Of a DNA stretch of 17,391 bases, positions 7,248 through 14,330 are shown piece by piece. This DNA comes from JACMNW01 sp031413495 (GTDB taxonomy: Bacteria; Pseudomonadota; Alphaproteobacteria; Rhodobacterales; Rhodobacteraceae). The stretch's first letter is position 1, and the number at the start of each line of letters is the position of its first letter. Both the position numbers and the translations under genes were made by a program. The notes below the pieces were generated by a model, which was not told the DNA's origin, ran no database searches, and saw only the letters and a program-made list of their open reading frames with translations. Location of the stretch: contig JANOFE010000277.1 of assembly GCA_031413495.1 (NCBI GenBank), positions 1 to 17,391 on the forward strand, in the 5' to 3' direction.

Positions 7248-7302
7248 CTGTCGGCTGGCCGCACCACACCACCCACCCCACACCCCAGTAGCCAGCCGAC
7301 AG
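7248..7302 (+). repeat. Strong hairpin with 31-base C/A-rich loop
   Basis: CTGTCGGCTGGC (7248–7259) is perfectly complementary to GCCAGCCGACAG (7291–7302), giving a 12-bp GC-rich stem. The 31-base loop contains 19 C and 9 A but only 2 G and 1 T. No T-tract follows, so it is not an intrinsic terminator. It lies in the probable 5' leader of the NDUFS4-like gene, ending 65 bases before the start codon. The opposite strand of the loop is G-rich with runs of four, four and three G. Confidence 0.75.
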
Positions 7303-7367
7303 TACCTTGCACCTTGCGCATCGCCCCGGATTTCGGAATATACGCATATCCACATCAAAGGTGCCTC

Positions 7368-7679
7368 ATGCGCGCGAAAATCTACCAACCTGCCAGAACT
7401 GCCATGCAATCGGGCACCGCCAAAGCATCCGGCTGGGTGCTTGAATTTGCGCCGTCGGCTGCCCGCGAAGTTGACCCGTTGATGGGCTGGACCTCATCCG
7501 GCGATATGGACAGTCAGGTACGCCTGCGGTTTGATACGCTGCAGGCGGCGCAAGACTATGCAACCGCGCACGGCATCGACGTAGACGTACAAATCCCCAA
7601 ATCCCGCAAGCAAATTATCCGGCCGCGCGGCTACGGCGAAAATTTTGCCACCGACCGCAAAGGTGCCTGGACACATTAA
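7368..7679 (+). CDS. NDUFS4-like accessory subunit of respiratory complex I
   Basis: A 103-residue protein of the 'ETC complex I subunit conserved region' family, the bacterial counterpart of the mitochondrial NDUFS4/18-kDa subunit found in alphaproteobacteria. The match is clear: MRAKIYQPARTAMQSG at the start, WVLEF, DPLMGWTSSGDMDSQVRLRF in the middle, and YGENFATDRKGAWTH at the end. It is expected to sit on the peripheral (NADH-oxidising) arm of complex I in the cytoplasm. The start at 7368 matches homologue N-termini and has AAAGG 6 bases upstream. It is encoded away from any nuo operon here and shares its upstream region with uvrB, raising the possibility of a DNA-damage response. Confidence 0.92.
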   Translation: MRAKIYQPARTAMQSGTAKASGWVLEFAPSAAREVDPLMGWTSSGDMDSQVRLRFDTLQAAQDYATAHGIDVDVQIPKSRKQIIRPRGYGENFATDRKGAWTH

Positions 7680-7790
7680 CGTCCTGAATTTCTGCTGAAA
7701 CACCTGCGCAACCGCCAATAGGGCAGGTTCAAATTTAAGCTTTGATCGGCGCAATTTCACAACGCGCCAAAACATATGAAAGAGATCATC

Positions 7791-9248
7791 ATGTTCATCC
7801 GAAACGCTTTTCTGGGCATAACGCTGTTTGCCCTCACCGCAACCACCGCCCTTGCCGCGCCCGCAACCGCAGACGAGGCCGCACGCCTGACGGCACTGTT
7901 TCAAACCTATGTCGGGGCCGAACCAGGCGTTGTCACCGTGGCACCCACGGGCGACGCCTATACCGTCACCTTCGATTTCGCCCCATTCATTGCCAAAGCT
8001 GCGTCAGACACATTCACCGGCACCATTACCCCCTATGTGATGACACTGACCGACAATGAAGATGGCACATGGGCCACATCCGTGGATCAAGCCTTCGCGG
8101 CAGATTTTACTGTGACAGGCCTGTCGGCCATGTCATACAAAATGGGCTCCATCAAAGGCACAGCAGTGTTTGACGAAACCCTGGCTGCGTTCAGCACATC
8201 GCGCACCGATTTCACCGATATTGCGATCACCCAAGTGATTTCCATTCCAGATCAGCCGCCGACAAATTCCAGCAGCACCGCCGCATCTGGCTTTTACGAA
8301 TCTTCCGCCGTCGCCTCCACCGTGAAGGGCGTTGATAGCACCGTCACCTACGCCCTGACCGATTATGCGCAAACCATGGCCATGCCCGGTGCGCCGGGTG
8401 CGGCACCAAGCGACATCTTGATCACTGCGCAAACCTATGGCGCAACCGGTGCACTGACAGGCTTTCAGCCCGACGCCTTTTACAAACTGATCGCGTGGTT
8501 CGTGGCGCATCCGTCCGAGGCCGCAATTAAGGCAGATCAGGCCGGATTGAAGGCAGTGTTGACAGATGGCATGCCGTTCTTTCAGAACATCGACACCACC
8601 GGTGCGATGGAAAATGTCACCATCGGCACGCCGGTTGGGGTTTTTGCGGCGGATAAGCTGGGCATCGCGGTAACCGCAAACGGCCTGATCGCAGACGGCC
8701 TGTTTAGCGAAGCAATCACCGTGTCGGGCCTGACCGTTCCCGAAGGCCTGTTGCCCGCATGGTCGGCAGATCTGGTGCCAACGGCATTTGGCATAGATGT
8801 CACCGGCAGCGGGTTTGATGCAGCGGCCCCTGCCGCCGCCTTTATCGCAGCCTTTGATCTGACCAAACCGGAACCGGTTGATCCGGCCACCAGTGCACAG
8901 ATCATGGCGGCCTTTCTGCCAACTGGCACGGGTAACATCACGCTGGCACCGGGCAACATCACGGCTCCGTCCTATAATCTGACCTATCAAGGTGCGATGA
9001 CTGCAGGCCCCGGTGGCATGCCGGTTGGCACAGCAAAAATCACGATGACAGGGATGGACGCCGTTATAACCGCCCTGCAGGCAGGCCCGCCCGAAATGAC
9101 CGGTCAGATGGTGCCAATGCTGGGCATGGCGCAAGGCATGGCCGCACCGGGCGAGGGCGGGGCACTGGTCTGGGATATCGACGCCTCCACCCCCGGCACG
9201 CTGCTGGTGAACGGCGTCGATATGATGGCCATGATGGGCGGGCCGTAA
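7791..9248 (+). CDS. Secreted DUF2125-like protein of unknown function
   Basis: A 485-residue protein with a clear signal peptide (MFIRNAFLGITLFALTATTALA, cleavage near residue 22–24) and otherwise rich in Ala, Thr, Gly and Met, with predicted beta-structure and no membrane segment. It resembles DUF2125 proteins of Rhodobacteraceae, thought to be periplasmic, but the match is from general pattern and is not certain. ATG at 7791 is preferred over ATG at 7776 because GAAAGAG (7778–7784) lies 6 bases ahead of it and the signal peptide then starts directly. The C-terminus is Met-rich (GQMVPMLGMAQGMAAP; VDMMAMMGGP). The next gene starts 3 bases after the stop, indicating an operon. Confidence 0.8.
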   Translation: MFIRNAFLGITLFALTATTALAAPATADEAARLTALFQTYVGAEPGVVTVAPTGDAYTVTFDFAPFIAKAASDTFTGTITPYVMTLTDNEDGTWATSVDQAFAADFTVTGLSAMSYKMGSIKGTAVFDETLAAFSTSRTDFTDIAITQVISIPDQPPTNSSSTAASGFYESSAVASTVKGVDSTVTYALTDYAQTMAMPGAPGAAPSDILITAQTYGATGALTGFQPDAFYKLIAWFVAHPSEAAIKADQAGLKAVLTDGMPFFQNIDTTGAMENVTIGTPVGVFAADKLGIAVTANGLIADGLFSEAITVSGLTVPEGLLPAWSADLVPTAFGIDVTGSGFDAAAPAAAFIAAFDLTKPEPVDPATSAQIMAAFLPTGTGNITLAPGNITAPSYNLTYQGAMTAGPGGMPVGTAKITMTGMDAVITALQAGPPEMTGQMVPMLGMAQGMAAPGEGGALVWDIDASTPGTLLVNGVDMMAMMGGP

Positions 9249-9250
9249 CG

Positions 9251-9715
9251 ATGGCGGTCGAGATCAGGCGCGATAGACCTGTCTCCCCGCAGGTATTGCC
9301 CCTGTTGCAGCGGCATCTTGACCTGATGCATGCGGCGTCACCGCCAGAAAGCGTGCACGCGCTGGACCCAGAGGCGCTTGATACCCCGGATGTCGCTTTC
9401 TTTACCCTGCGCGAAGGCGACGCTGTTCTTGGCATGGGGGCGGTCAAACGCATAGACGCGGGCCATGCCGAGATTAAATCCATGCATGTGGTGGCTGAAG
9501 CGCGCGGTCGCGGCCTTGCGCGTGTGCTGCTAGATCACCTGCTGGCAGAGGCGCAAACCTTGGGCTACAGCCGCCTTAGCCTTGAGACGGGGGTAGAACC
9601 GGTCTTTGCCCCCGCCCGCGCGCTGTACGAACGGGCAGGCTTTGCCTATTGCGGCCCGTTTGAAGGTTATGGCGAAGACCCAAATTCGGTGTTCATGACC
9701 CGCACAGTCACCTGA
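9251..9715 (+). CDS. GNAT family N-acetyltransferase
   Basis: A 154-residue GCN5-related acetyltransferase. Motif A, which binds the acetyl-CoA pyrophosphate, is EARGRGLARVLL (Arg85-Gly-Arg-Gly-Leu-Ala), preceded by the strand IKSMHVV, and the C-terminal motif B region is ALYERAGFAYCGPFEGY. The whole pattern resembles the YsnE/PsiD-like subgroup (IKSMxV, RGxGxA, LxxxxGFxxCxPFxxY), whose substrates are mostly unknown small molecules. No signal peptide, so cytoplasmic. It starts 3 bases after the stop of the secreted protein gene and is probably translated from the same message. Confidence 0.92.
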   Translation: MAVEIRRDRPVSPQVLPLLQRHLDLMHAASPPESVHALDPEALDTPDVAFFTLREGDAVLGMGAVKRIDAGHAEIKSMHVVAEARGRGLARVLLDHLLAEAQTLGYSRLSLETGVEPVFAPARALYERAGFAYCGPFEGYGEDPNSVFMTRTVT

Positions 9716-9811
9716 TCCGACAAACCATCATTCGGCGCGGTGCCTGTGCGACTTGCGCTGGTCATGGCAAAACATCGCGCTATTTGGTGCTTGTCAACAG
9801 CAAGGTTCCCC

Positions 9812-10207
9812 ATGCAAATCCTGATCCTCTATGCCGTCACCGCCGTGATTTTCCTCGTCCTTGATGCGATCATGCTGACGCTGCACATGCGGCCCCTGTT
9901 TGAGCGCGCTTTGGGTGATCAGTTGCTCGCCGATATTCGTGTCGTGCCCGCAGCCCTGTTCTACCTCGCCTATGTTGCGGGGCTGATCTATCTGGTCAGC
10001 TACCCTGCACTGAAAACCGGCAGCACCATCCTCATTCCCGCCGCCATCATCGGGGCCATGGCCTACGGCACCTACGAATTCACCAGCTATGCCATCATGA
10101 AATCATGGTCGCCAATCTTGGTGATGACCGACGTTACCTGGGGCACGATTTTGACCGCATTTTCCGCTTGGGCGGGTGTCGCACTTACCCGCGCCTTCAC
10201 GGCCTGA
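9812..10207 (+). CDS. DUF2177 family membrane protein
   Basis: A 131-residue integral membrane protein of the DUF2177 family. Four helices are visible: residues about 2–21 (ILILYAVTAVIFLVLDAIM), 47–66 (VVPAALFYLAYVAGLIYLV), 74–96 (ILIPAAIIGAMAYGTYEFTSYAI) and 106–127 (TWGTILTAFSAWAGVAL). The conserved LDAIML, GAMAYGTYEFTSYAI and TDVTWGT segments are typical. Function is unknown. ATG at 9812 is chosen because AAGG (9802–9805) precedes it and homologues start just before the first helix; an upstream frame to 9740 adds only unlikely sequence. The 96-base gap to the acetyltransferase shows no clear terminator. Confidence 0.88.
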   Translation: MQILILYAVTAVIFLVLDAIMLTLHMRPLFERALGDQLLADIRVVPAALFYLAYVAGLIYLVSYPALKTGSTILIPAAIIGAMAYGTYEFTSYAIMKSWSPILVMTDVTWGTILTAFSAWAGVALTRAFTA

Positions 10208-10276
10208 ATTGCCTATGGCGTCGGCACGGCGTAAACACGGATAAAGCACGCCAAAATCACAGCAAAGAGAACCGCC

Positions 10277-10606
10277 ATGATCCTTTATGGAATTTCCACC
10301 TGCGACACCTGCAAAAAGGCGTTAAAAGCCTTGGCTGCGGCGGGCAAGAACGTGGTTTTTCGCGATGTACGGGCTGATCCGCTGTCAACCGCAGAGATTG
10401 ATCTGATCGTGGCCCAGTTTGGCGACCGCGTGATCAACAAGCAATCCACCACCTATCGCGGCTTTGGCGAATATCTGCGCGTCTCCGACCCCGAGGCGCA
10501 AATCGCCGCCCAACCCGCCGTAATGAAACGCCCGGTCATTCAGGATGGCAGCATTTGGCATCTTGGCTGGGATAGCAAAACCGAGGCCAAACTGACCCAC
10601 GCATAA
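10277..10606 (+). CDS. ArsC/Spx/MgsR-type thioredoxin-fold protein
   Basis: A 109-residue protein of the ArsC/Spx family. It begins with strand ILYGISTCDTCKKAL carrying a CxxC pair (Cys9, Cys12), then FRDVRADPLS, INKQSTTYRGF and the cis-proline region VMKRPVIQDG expected for the fold. Glutaredoxin-linked arsenate reductases and the regulators Spx and MgsR share this layout; the CxxC and lack of the classic HxCR arsenate loop make arsenate reduction doubtful and the real role is unknown (often named YffB-like). AAAGAGA lies upstream at about 10264–10270. The gene stands 69 bases after the DUF2177 gene and is followed by a bidirectional hairpin. Confidence 0.9.
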   Translation: MILYGISTCDTCKKALKALAAAGKNVVFRDVRADPLSTAEIDLIVAQFGDRVINKQSTTYRGFGEYLRVSDPEAQIAAQPAVMKRPVIQDGSIWHLGWDSKTEAKLTHA

Positions 10607-10607
10607 A

Positions 10608-10630
10608 GGCCCCATCCATCAGAGGGGGCC
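10608..10630. terminator. Hairpin between convergent genes
   Basis: GGCCCC (10608–10613) pairs with GGGGCC (10625–10630) around an 11-base loop, directly after the stop of the ArsC-like gene and 26 bases past the cspA stop. On the minus strand it is followed by TTTAT, a short T-tract, so it serves cspA better than the rightward gene. It may act for both. Confidence 0.45.
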
Positions 10631-10655
10631 ATACTTATTCAATCATCAGAACGGC

Positions 10656-10862
10656 TTACAGGATACGCAAGTCGCCCGCAGATTCCTTGCCATCCCGGCC
10701 AGATTGCAGATCATAGCCGATCTTCTGGTTGTCGTTCAGGCCTTTCAACCCGGCCCGTTCCACAGCCGAGACATGCACGAACACATCCTTGCCGCCGTCA
10801 TCCGGCGCAATAAAGCCATAGCCTTTGGTGCTGTTAAACCACTTTACGGTGCCCGTCGGCAT
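10656..10862 (-). CDS. cspA: Cold-shock domain protein
   Basis: A 68-residue single cold-shock domain protein, an OB-fold RNA/single-stranded DNA chaperone. RNP1 is KGYGFI (residues 13–18) and RNP2 is VFVHVS (27–32), with the surrounding TGTVKWFNSTKGYGF typical of the family. The ribosome binding site GAAGGAGA (10876–10869) is strong, 6 bases before the ATG. Upstream lies a leader with a perfect 8-bp hairpin, and post-transcriptional control is common for this family. Rhodobacteraceae carry several paralogues, so the symbol marks the family, not orthology to E. coli cspA. Confidence 0.96.
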   Translation of the reverse strand: MPTGTVKWFNSTKGYGFIAPDDGGKDVFVHVSAVERAGLKGLNDNQKIGYDLQSGRDGKESAGDLRIL

Positions 10863-11067
10863 GCCGCATCTCCTTCATCTAACCCTGCCAAGGCGACATG
10901 CCTTGGCCCGTGCAACCAGGTCTTCCAATCTCTCCGGCTGCGTGGCATTCACGGGTCGGTTAGAAACGCTGTCGTCACGTTGAAAATCATGCCAAAACGG
11001 CATTAAAAAGCAAGTCAGAATCAAAGCCGAAAGATTCGGCGCTAACCTGTTGTAGTTAAGGAAAAAA
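10863..11067 (-). promoter_or_regulatory. Structured leader of the cold-shock gene and divergent promoter region
   Basis: In the cspA leader, GCCAAGGC (10907–10900 on the minus strand) pairs perfectly with GCCTTGGC (10894–10887) around a 5-base loop, ending about 11 bases before the Shine-Dalgarno sequence. Directly next to it, CCCGTG/CACGGG (10907–10912 and 10950–10955) could form a longer-range stem. Further away are small perfect hairpins ATGCC/GGCAT (10989–11003) and GCCGAA/TTCGGC (11026–11040). A possible minus-strand promoter is TTGCTT near 11013–11008 with ATGATT about 17 bases on, but it is weak. The region also carries the TAAGGA ribosome binding site of the rightward gene. Confidence 0.4.
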
Positions 11068-11424
11068 ATGCGAAACGCAGCTTTGGTTCTTGGTATCATC
11101 GGCGGAGTTTGGGCGATGATCATCGGCTTTTTCGGCTATGGTTACACCGTTTTCATTGAACAAAATGGCGAAATTGGCGATCTGGCAAAGCAAGTTCAGC
11201 ACCCGATGGTCATTCGCACAGCCAGCTTTTTGGCCCCGATTCTGGCCATTGCCGGCGGTTCCATGGCGCGGTCACAAAATCTTGCCGCCGGGATTTTGCT
11301 GATCCTTGCTGCTGTTGCAATCTATGCTGCGTTCGGCTTTGGCGTCTTCACCATGTTTCCGATTGCGATGTGCCTCGTGGGCGGGCTTTTGGCCCTCGCG
11401 GCACGGCAGCCCGACAGCCACTGA
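11068..11424 (+). CDS. Small four-helix membrane protein (DUF4064-like)
   Basis: A 118-residue hydrophobic protein with probable membrane helices at about 4–28 (AALVLGIIGGVWAMIIGFFGY), 47–66, 70–92 and 93–112, a short loop with IEQNGEIGDLAKQVQ between the first two, and a polar end RQPDSH. The first helix, with its LGIIGG motif, resembles DUF4064-type proteins, but I would not assign the family firmly. TAAGGA precedes the ATG by about 6 bases. It is divergent from cspA and convergent with thrS, so is probably a single-gene transcript. Confidence 0.75.
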   Translation: MRNAALVLGIIGGVWAMIIGFFGYGYTVFIEQNGEIGDLAKQVQHPMVIRTASFLAPILAIAGGSMARSQNLAAGILLILAAVAIYAAFGFGVFTMFPIAMCLVGGLLALAARQPDSH

Positions 11425-11431
11425 TCGGTCG

Positions 11432-11454
11432 CGGCCCCCAAACTTTGGGGGCCG
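11432..11454. terminator. Perfect hairpin between convergent genes
   Basis: CGGCCCCCAAA (11432–11442) and TTTGGGGGCCG (11444–11454) are perfectly complementary around one central base, giving an effective 10-bp stem with a tiny loop. It lies 8 bases after the stop of the membrane protein gene and 7 bases past the thrS stop. No T-tract follows on either side, so it may be an mRNA 3' end stabiliser or a hairpin-only bidirectional terminator. Confidence 0.55.
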
Positions 11455-11460
11455 AACCCA

Positions 11461-13407
11461 TCAAGCCCCGGCAGGCGGCAGCGCTTCAAAGCCAAGCTGC
11501 GCCACAGCCTCCGCAAAGCCCAATGATTGCGTCTGCGTGTCGCCCAAACGGCGCAGGGAAACCGTGCGCTCTTCAACCTCTTTCATGCCAATCGCCAAAA
11601 TCACCGGCACTTTGCCGACCGAATGTTCGCGCACTTTGTAGTTGATCTTTTCATTGCGCACGTCTGCCTCGGCCCGGATCCCGGCCTTGTTCAGCGCCGC
11701 CACAATTTCATGCACAAACGGGTCTGCGTCCGACACGATGCTGGCCACCACCACCTGACGCGGGGCCAGCCAGAACGGCAGACGCCCGGCATAGTTTTCC
11801 AGCAAAATGCCGATAAACCGTTCAAAAGACCCAAGAATTGCCCGGTGCAACATATAGGGGCGGTGCTTGTCGCCATCCGCCGCTACATATTCCGCACCCA
11901 GCCGCGCGGGCAAGTTCGGGTCCACCTGAAACGTGCCGCATTGCCATTTCCGGCCAATCGCGTCGGTCAGTTTGAAATCCAGCTTCGGGCCGTAAAACGC
12001 ACCTTCGCCGGGATCAATCTCATAGGCATTGCCGGTTTTCTTGATGGCGTTTTCCAGCGCCGCCTCGACCTTATCCCAAGTCGCATCATCCCCGATGCGC
12101 ACCGGCGGGCGTGTCGACAGCTTGATTTCAAAACTGTCAAAACCAAGGTCTTTGTAAACCGATGCCAGCAAGGTGATAAAGTTCGCACATTCAGATTCAA
12201 TCTGATATTCCGTGCAGAAAATATGCGCGTCATCCTGCGTGAAACCCCGCACCCGCATCAGCCCGTGCATCGACCCCGACGATTCATACCTATGGCAAGA
12301 CCCAAATTCCGCCAGCCGCAAAGGCAGATCGCGGTACGATTTAAGCCCCTGATTGTAAATCTGAACATGGCAGGGGCAATTCATCGGTTTCAACGCATTG
12401 ATGCGCTTTTCCTTTGCCCCATCCTCGTCCACTTCGACGATGAACATATTCTCGCGGTAGGCTTCCCAATGCCCCGATTTTTCCCAAAGCACCCGGTCCA
12501 CCACCTGCGGCGTCTTGATCTCTTTATACCCCGCAACCCGCAGCCGCCCGCGCATATAGTCTTCCAGCGCCCGGTAAATCGTCCAACCATTCGGGTGCCA
12601 AAACACCATGCCCGGCGCTTCTTCCTGCAAATGGAATAGCTCCATTTCGCGGCCCAGCTTGCGGTGGTCGCGCTTCGCGGCCTCCTCCAACATGGTCATA
12701 TGGGCTTTCAGATCATCGCGGTTTTTGAACGCCACGCCGTAAATGCGCTGCAGCATCGGGCGCGATGCATCACCCAGCCAATACGCCCCGGCAATCGACG
12801 TCAGCTTGAACGCATCGGCAGGCACTTGCCCCGTATGTTGCAAATGCGGACCCCGGCAGAAATCCTGCCAATGCCCGTGCCAATACATCCGCAAATCCTC
12901 GCCTTCTGGAATGCGGTTGATCAGTTCCACCTTGAACGGCTCACCCTTCGCCTCGTAAAACGCGATCGCGCGGGCGCGGTCCCAAGTTTCCGTTTTCACC
13001 GGATCACGGGCGTTGATGATATGCTTCATGCGTGCTTCAATCGTCGCCAGATCTTCAGGCGTAAACGCTTCTGCCCGGTCAAAATCGTAAAACCAGCCGT
13101 AATCGCGCACCGGGCCGATGGTCACCTTTACGTCAGGCCAAATTTCCTGCACCGCCCGCGCCATAATATGCGCCAGATCATGCCGGATCAGTTCCAGCGC
13201 CGGTTCGTCATCGGCCAGCGTGTGAATGGCGATCTTGGCATCGCCCGTAATCGGCCATTGCAGATCGAAATGCGCACCGTTTACCGATGCCGAAATCGCC
13301 TTTTTCGCAAGGCTGGTTGAAATCGACGCAGCCACTTCGCCCGCAGTGACACCAGCTTCAAAGCTGCGGGAATTGCCGTCAGGAAATGTCAGGGAAATCG
13401 GGGCCAT
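11461..13407 (-). CDS. thrS: Threonyl-tRNA synthetase
   Basis: Charges tRNA-Thr and edits mis-charged serine. The 648-residue protein has the full bacterial layout: TGS domain (1–62), editing domain with HxxxH (His76-DLA-His80) and the FCRGPHL block near residue 190, then the class II catalytic core with motif 1 (residues near the SGHWEAYRENMF segment), the zinc-ligand cysteine in MNCPCHVQIYNQ, motif 2 in FGSCHRYESSG, motif 3 near HRAILGSFERFIGIL, and the anticodon-binding domain to the end (APRQVVVASI onward). AGGAGA (13420–13415) is the ribosome binding site. The 164-base upstream region shared with the hydrolase shows no obvious T-box, which is expected outside Firmicutes. Confidence 0.98.
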   Translation of the reverse strand: MAPISLTFPDGNSRSFEAGVTAGEVAASISTSLAKKAISASVNGAHFDLQWPITGDAKIAIHTLADDEPALELIRHDLAHIMARAVQEIWPDVKVTIGPVRDYGWFYDFDRAEAFTPEDLATIEARMKHIINARDPVKTETWDRARAIAFYEAKGEPFKVELINRIPEGEDLRMYWHGHWQDFCRGPHLQHTGQVPADAFKLTSIAGAYWLGDASRPMLQRIYGVAFKNRDDLKAHMTMLEEAAKRDHRKLGREMELFHLQEEAPGMVFWHPNGWTIYRALEDYMRGRLRVAGYKEIKTPQVVDRVLWEKSGHWEAYRENMFIVEVDEDGAKEKRINALKPMNCPCHVQIYNQGLKSYRDLPLRLAEFGSCHRYESSGSMHGLMRVRGFTQDDAHIFCTEYQIESECANFITLLASVYKDLGFDSFEIKLSTRPPVRIGDDATWDKVEAALENAIKKTGNAYEIDPGEGAFYGPKLDFKLTDAIGRKWQCGTFQVDPNLPARLGAEYVAADGDKHRPYMLHRAILGSFERFIGILLENYAGRLPFWLAPRQVVVASIVSDADPFVHEIVAALNKAGIRAEADVRNEKINYKVREHSVGKVPVILAIGMKEVEERTVSLRRLGDTQTQSLGFAEAVAQLGFEALPPAGA

Positions 13408-13571
13408 AGGCCAGTCTCCTCGTCGTTTTGGCGCCTACGAAACGCCCGGTTGCGGGTTATGTTGTGGGTGTTTTGCAAGCTGGCCAAACGAATGTCAACC
13501 GCAGGGTCAACAACAATAGCCACCCTACCACCCGTCGGGTATAGAATGCCCAAGACGATGGCGGGGGCCAA
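13408..13571. promoter_or_regulatory. Divergent region between thrS and the hydrolase pair
   Basis: This 164-base gap must carry promoters in both directions. On the minus strand TTGACA (13498–13493) is a good -35 match for thrS, but the hexamer 17 bases on (CAAAAC) is poor. On the plus strand TATAGA (13540–13545) could be a -10. A perfect palindrome ACCCG-T-CGGGT lies at 13530–13540 and could be an operator. No gene is supported here. Confidence 0.35.
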
Positions 13572-14330
13572 ATGCGCGATCCACAGTTTCTTACCCCCAA
13601 AACGGGGCGACGTATTGCCTATCACCTGTCTGCAGGGCAGGGGCCGGGCGTGGTGTTTTTGGGGGGGCTTAGGTCGGATATGACCGGGTCAAAGGCGCTG
13701 TATTTGCAAGATTGGGCGCACAGCCAAGGCCGGGCCTACCTGCGGTTTGACTATTCCGGCCATGGCCAATCGGCAGGGCGGTTTGAGGATGGCGCGATTG
13801 GCGATTGGCTCGCCGATGCGCAGGCGGCCCTTGCCCTGACCACCGGCCCGCAAATTCTGGTCGGCTCGTCCATGGGGGGCTGGATTGCCCTATTGCTGGC
13901 CCGTGCAAACCCTGATCGCATCGCCGGGCTGGTTGGCGTGGCTGCAGCGCCTGATTTCACCGAAGACGGCATGTGGGCTGGTTTTGACGAAAATCAACGA
14001 AATCAGCTGTTAACCAGCGGTCAATTGGCCTTAAAATCAGACTATTCCGATTATCCCACCATCATCACCCGCCGCATGATTGAAGATGGCCGCACGCATC
14101 TGGTGTTGCGCGGCCCGCTGCATCTGCCGTTCCCAACCCGGTTTTTGCAGGGCACCGATGACCCCGATGTGCCGCCATCGGTGGCGATTGCACTGCTGAC
14201 CCACGCACAGGGCCCCGATATTCAGCTGACGCTTGTCAAAGGCGCGGATCATCGGTTTTCCAAGCCAGCTTGCCTTGCGATGATCGGGGCCGCGCTGGCC
14301 GATGTCACCGGGCGGGTGGTGCAAAAATGA
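13572..14330 (+). CDS. Alpha/beta-hydrolase (ABHD10-like)
   Basis: A 252-residue serine hydrolase of the alpha/beta fold. The triad is complete: nucleophile Ser100 in GSSMGG (98–103), Asp197 in GTDDPDVP, His227 in GADHRFS. The strand-loop FLGGL (29–33) fits the oxyanion hole, and FDYSGHGQSAG precedes the nucleophile as usual. The compact form, with little cap, resembles the group that includes mitochondrial ABHD10 thioesterase; actual substrate unknown. GGGGG is found a few bases before ATG at 13572. The stop TGA overlaps the ATG of the following hydrolase (ATGA), so the two are translationally coupled. Confidence 0.88.
   Translation: MRDPQFLTPKTGRRIAYHLSAGQGPGVVFLGGLRSDMTGSKALYLQDWAHSQGRAYLRFDYSGHGQSAGRFEDGAIGDWLADAQAALALTTGPQILVGSSMGGWIALLLARANPDRIAGLVGVAAAPDFTEDGMWAGFDENQRNQLLTSGQLALKSDYSDYPTIITRRMIEDGRTHLVLRGPLHLPFPTRFLQGTDDPDVPPSVAIALLTHAQGPDIQLTLVKGADHRFSKPACLAMIGAALADVTGRVVQK

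Larger units (their letters stand above)
7049..7367. other. Divergent control region between uvrB and the complex I subunit gene
   Basis: A 319-base region without a supported gene. From left to right it holds the uvrB ribosome binding site and leader, a perfect LexA-type box at 7200–7214, a possible rightward promoter overlapping that box, and a strong hairpin with C/A-rich loop at 7248–7302. The right end holds AAAGG (7357–7361) just before the next start. A frame continuing upstream from 7368 to 7242 exists but reads Pro/Thr-rich, lacks a ribosome binding site and would run through the hairpin; I regard it as noncoding. I found no clear promoter for uvrB itself, though one overlapping the SOS box is expected. 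Confidence 0.6.

Noticed and set aside
7242..7367. Upstream extension of the complex I subunit gene
   Set aside because: It would start at a TTG without ribosome binding site, run through the 12-bp hairpin and add Pro/Thr-rich sequence absent from homologues.
7680..7790. A GGGCAGGTTC string resembling a tRNA T-arm
   Set aside because: No matching acceptor stem, D-arm or anticodon stem can be drawn around it; only a weak ACCTGC/GCAGGT hairpin is present.
8133..9134. Minus-strand frame of 333 residues opposite the secreted protein gene
   Set aside because: Cys/Gly/Arg-rich translation with no motif; the plus-strand frame has a signal peptide, a good ribosome binding site and operon spacing.
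11527..13320. Two long plus-strand frames opposite thrS (370 and 218 residues)
   Set aside because: Fully antisense to threonyl-tRNA synthetase; the translations are His/Arg/Pro-rich with no domain pattern, and no ribosome binding site supports them.
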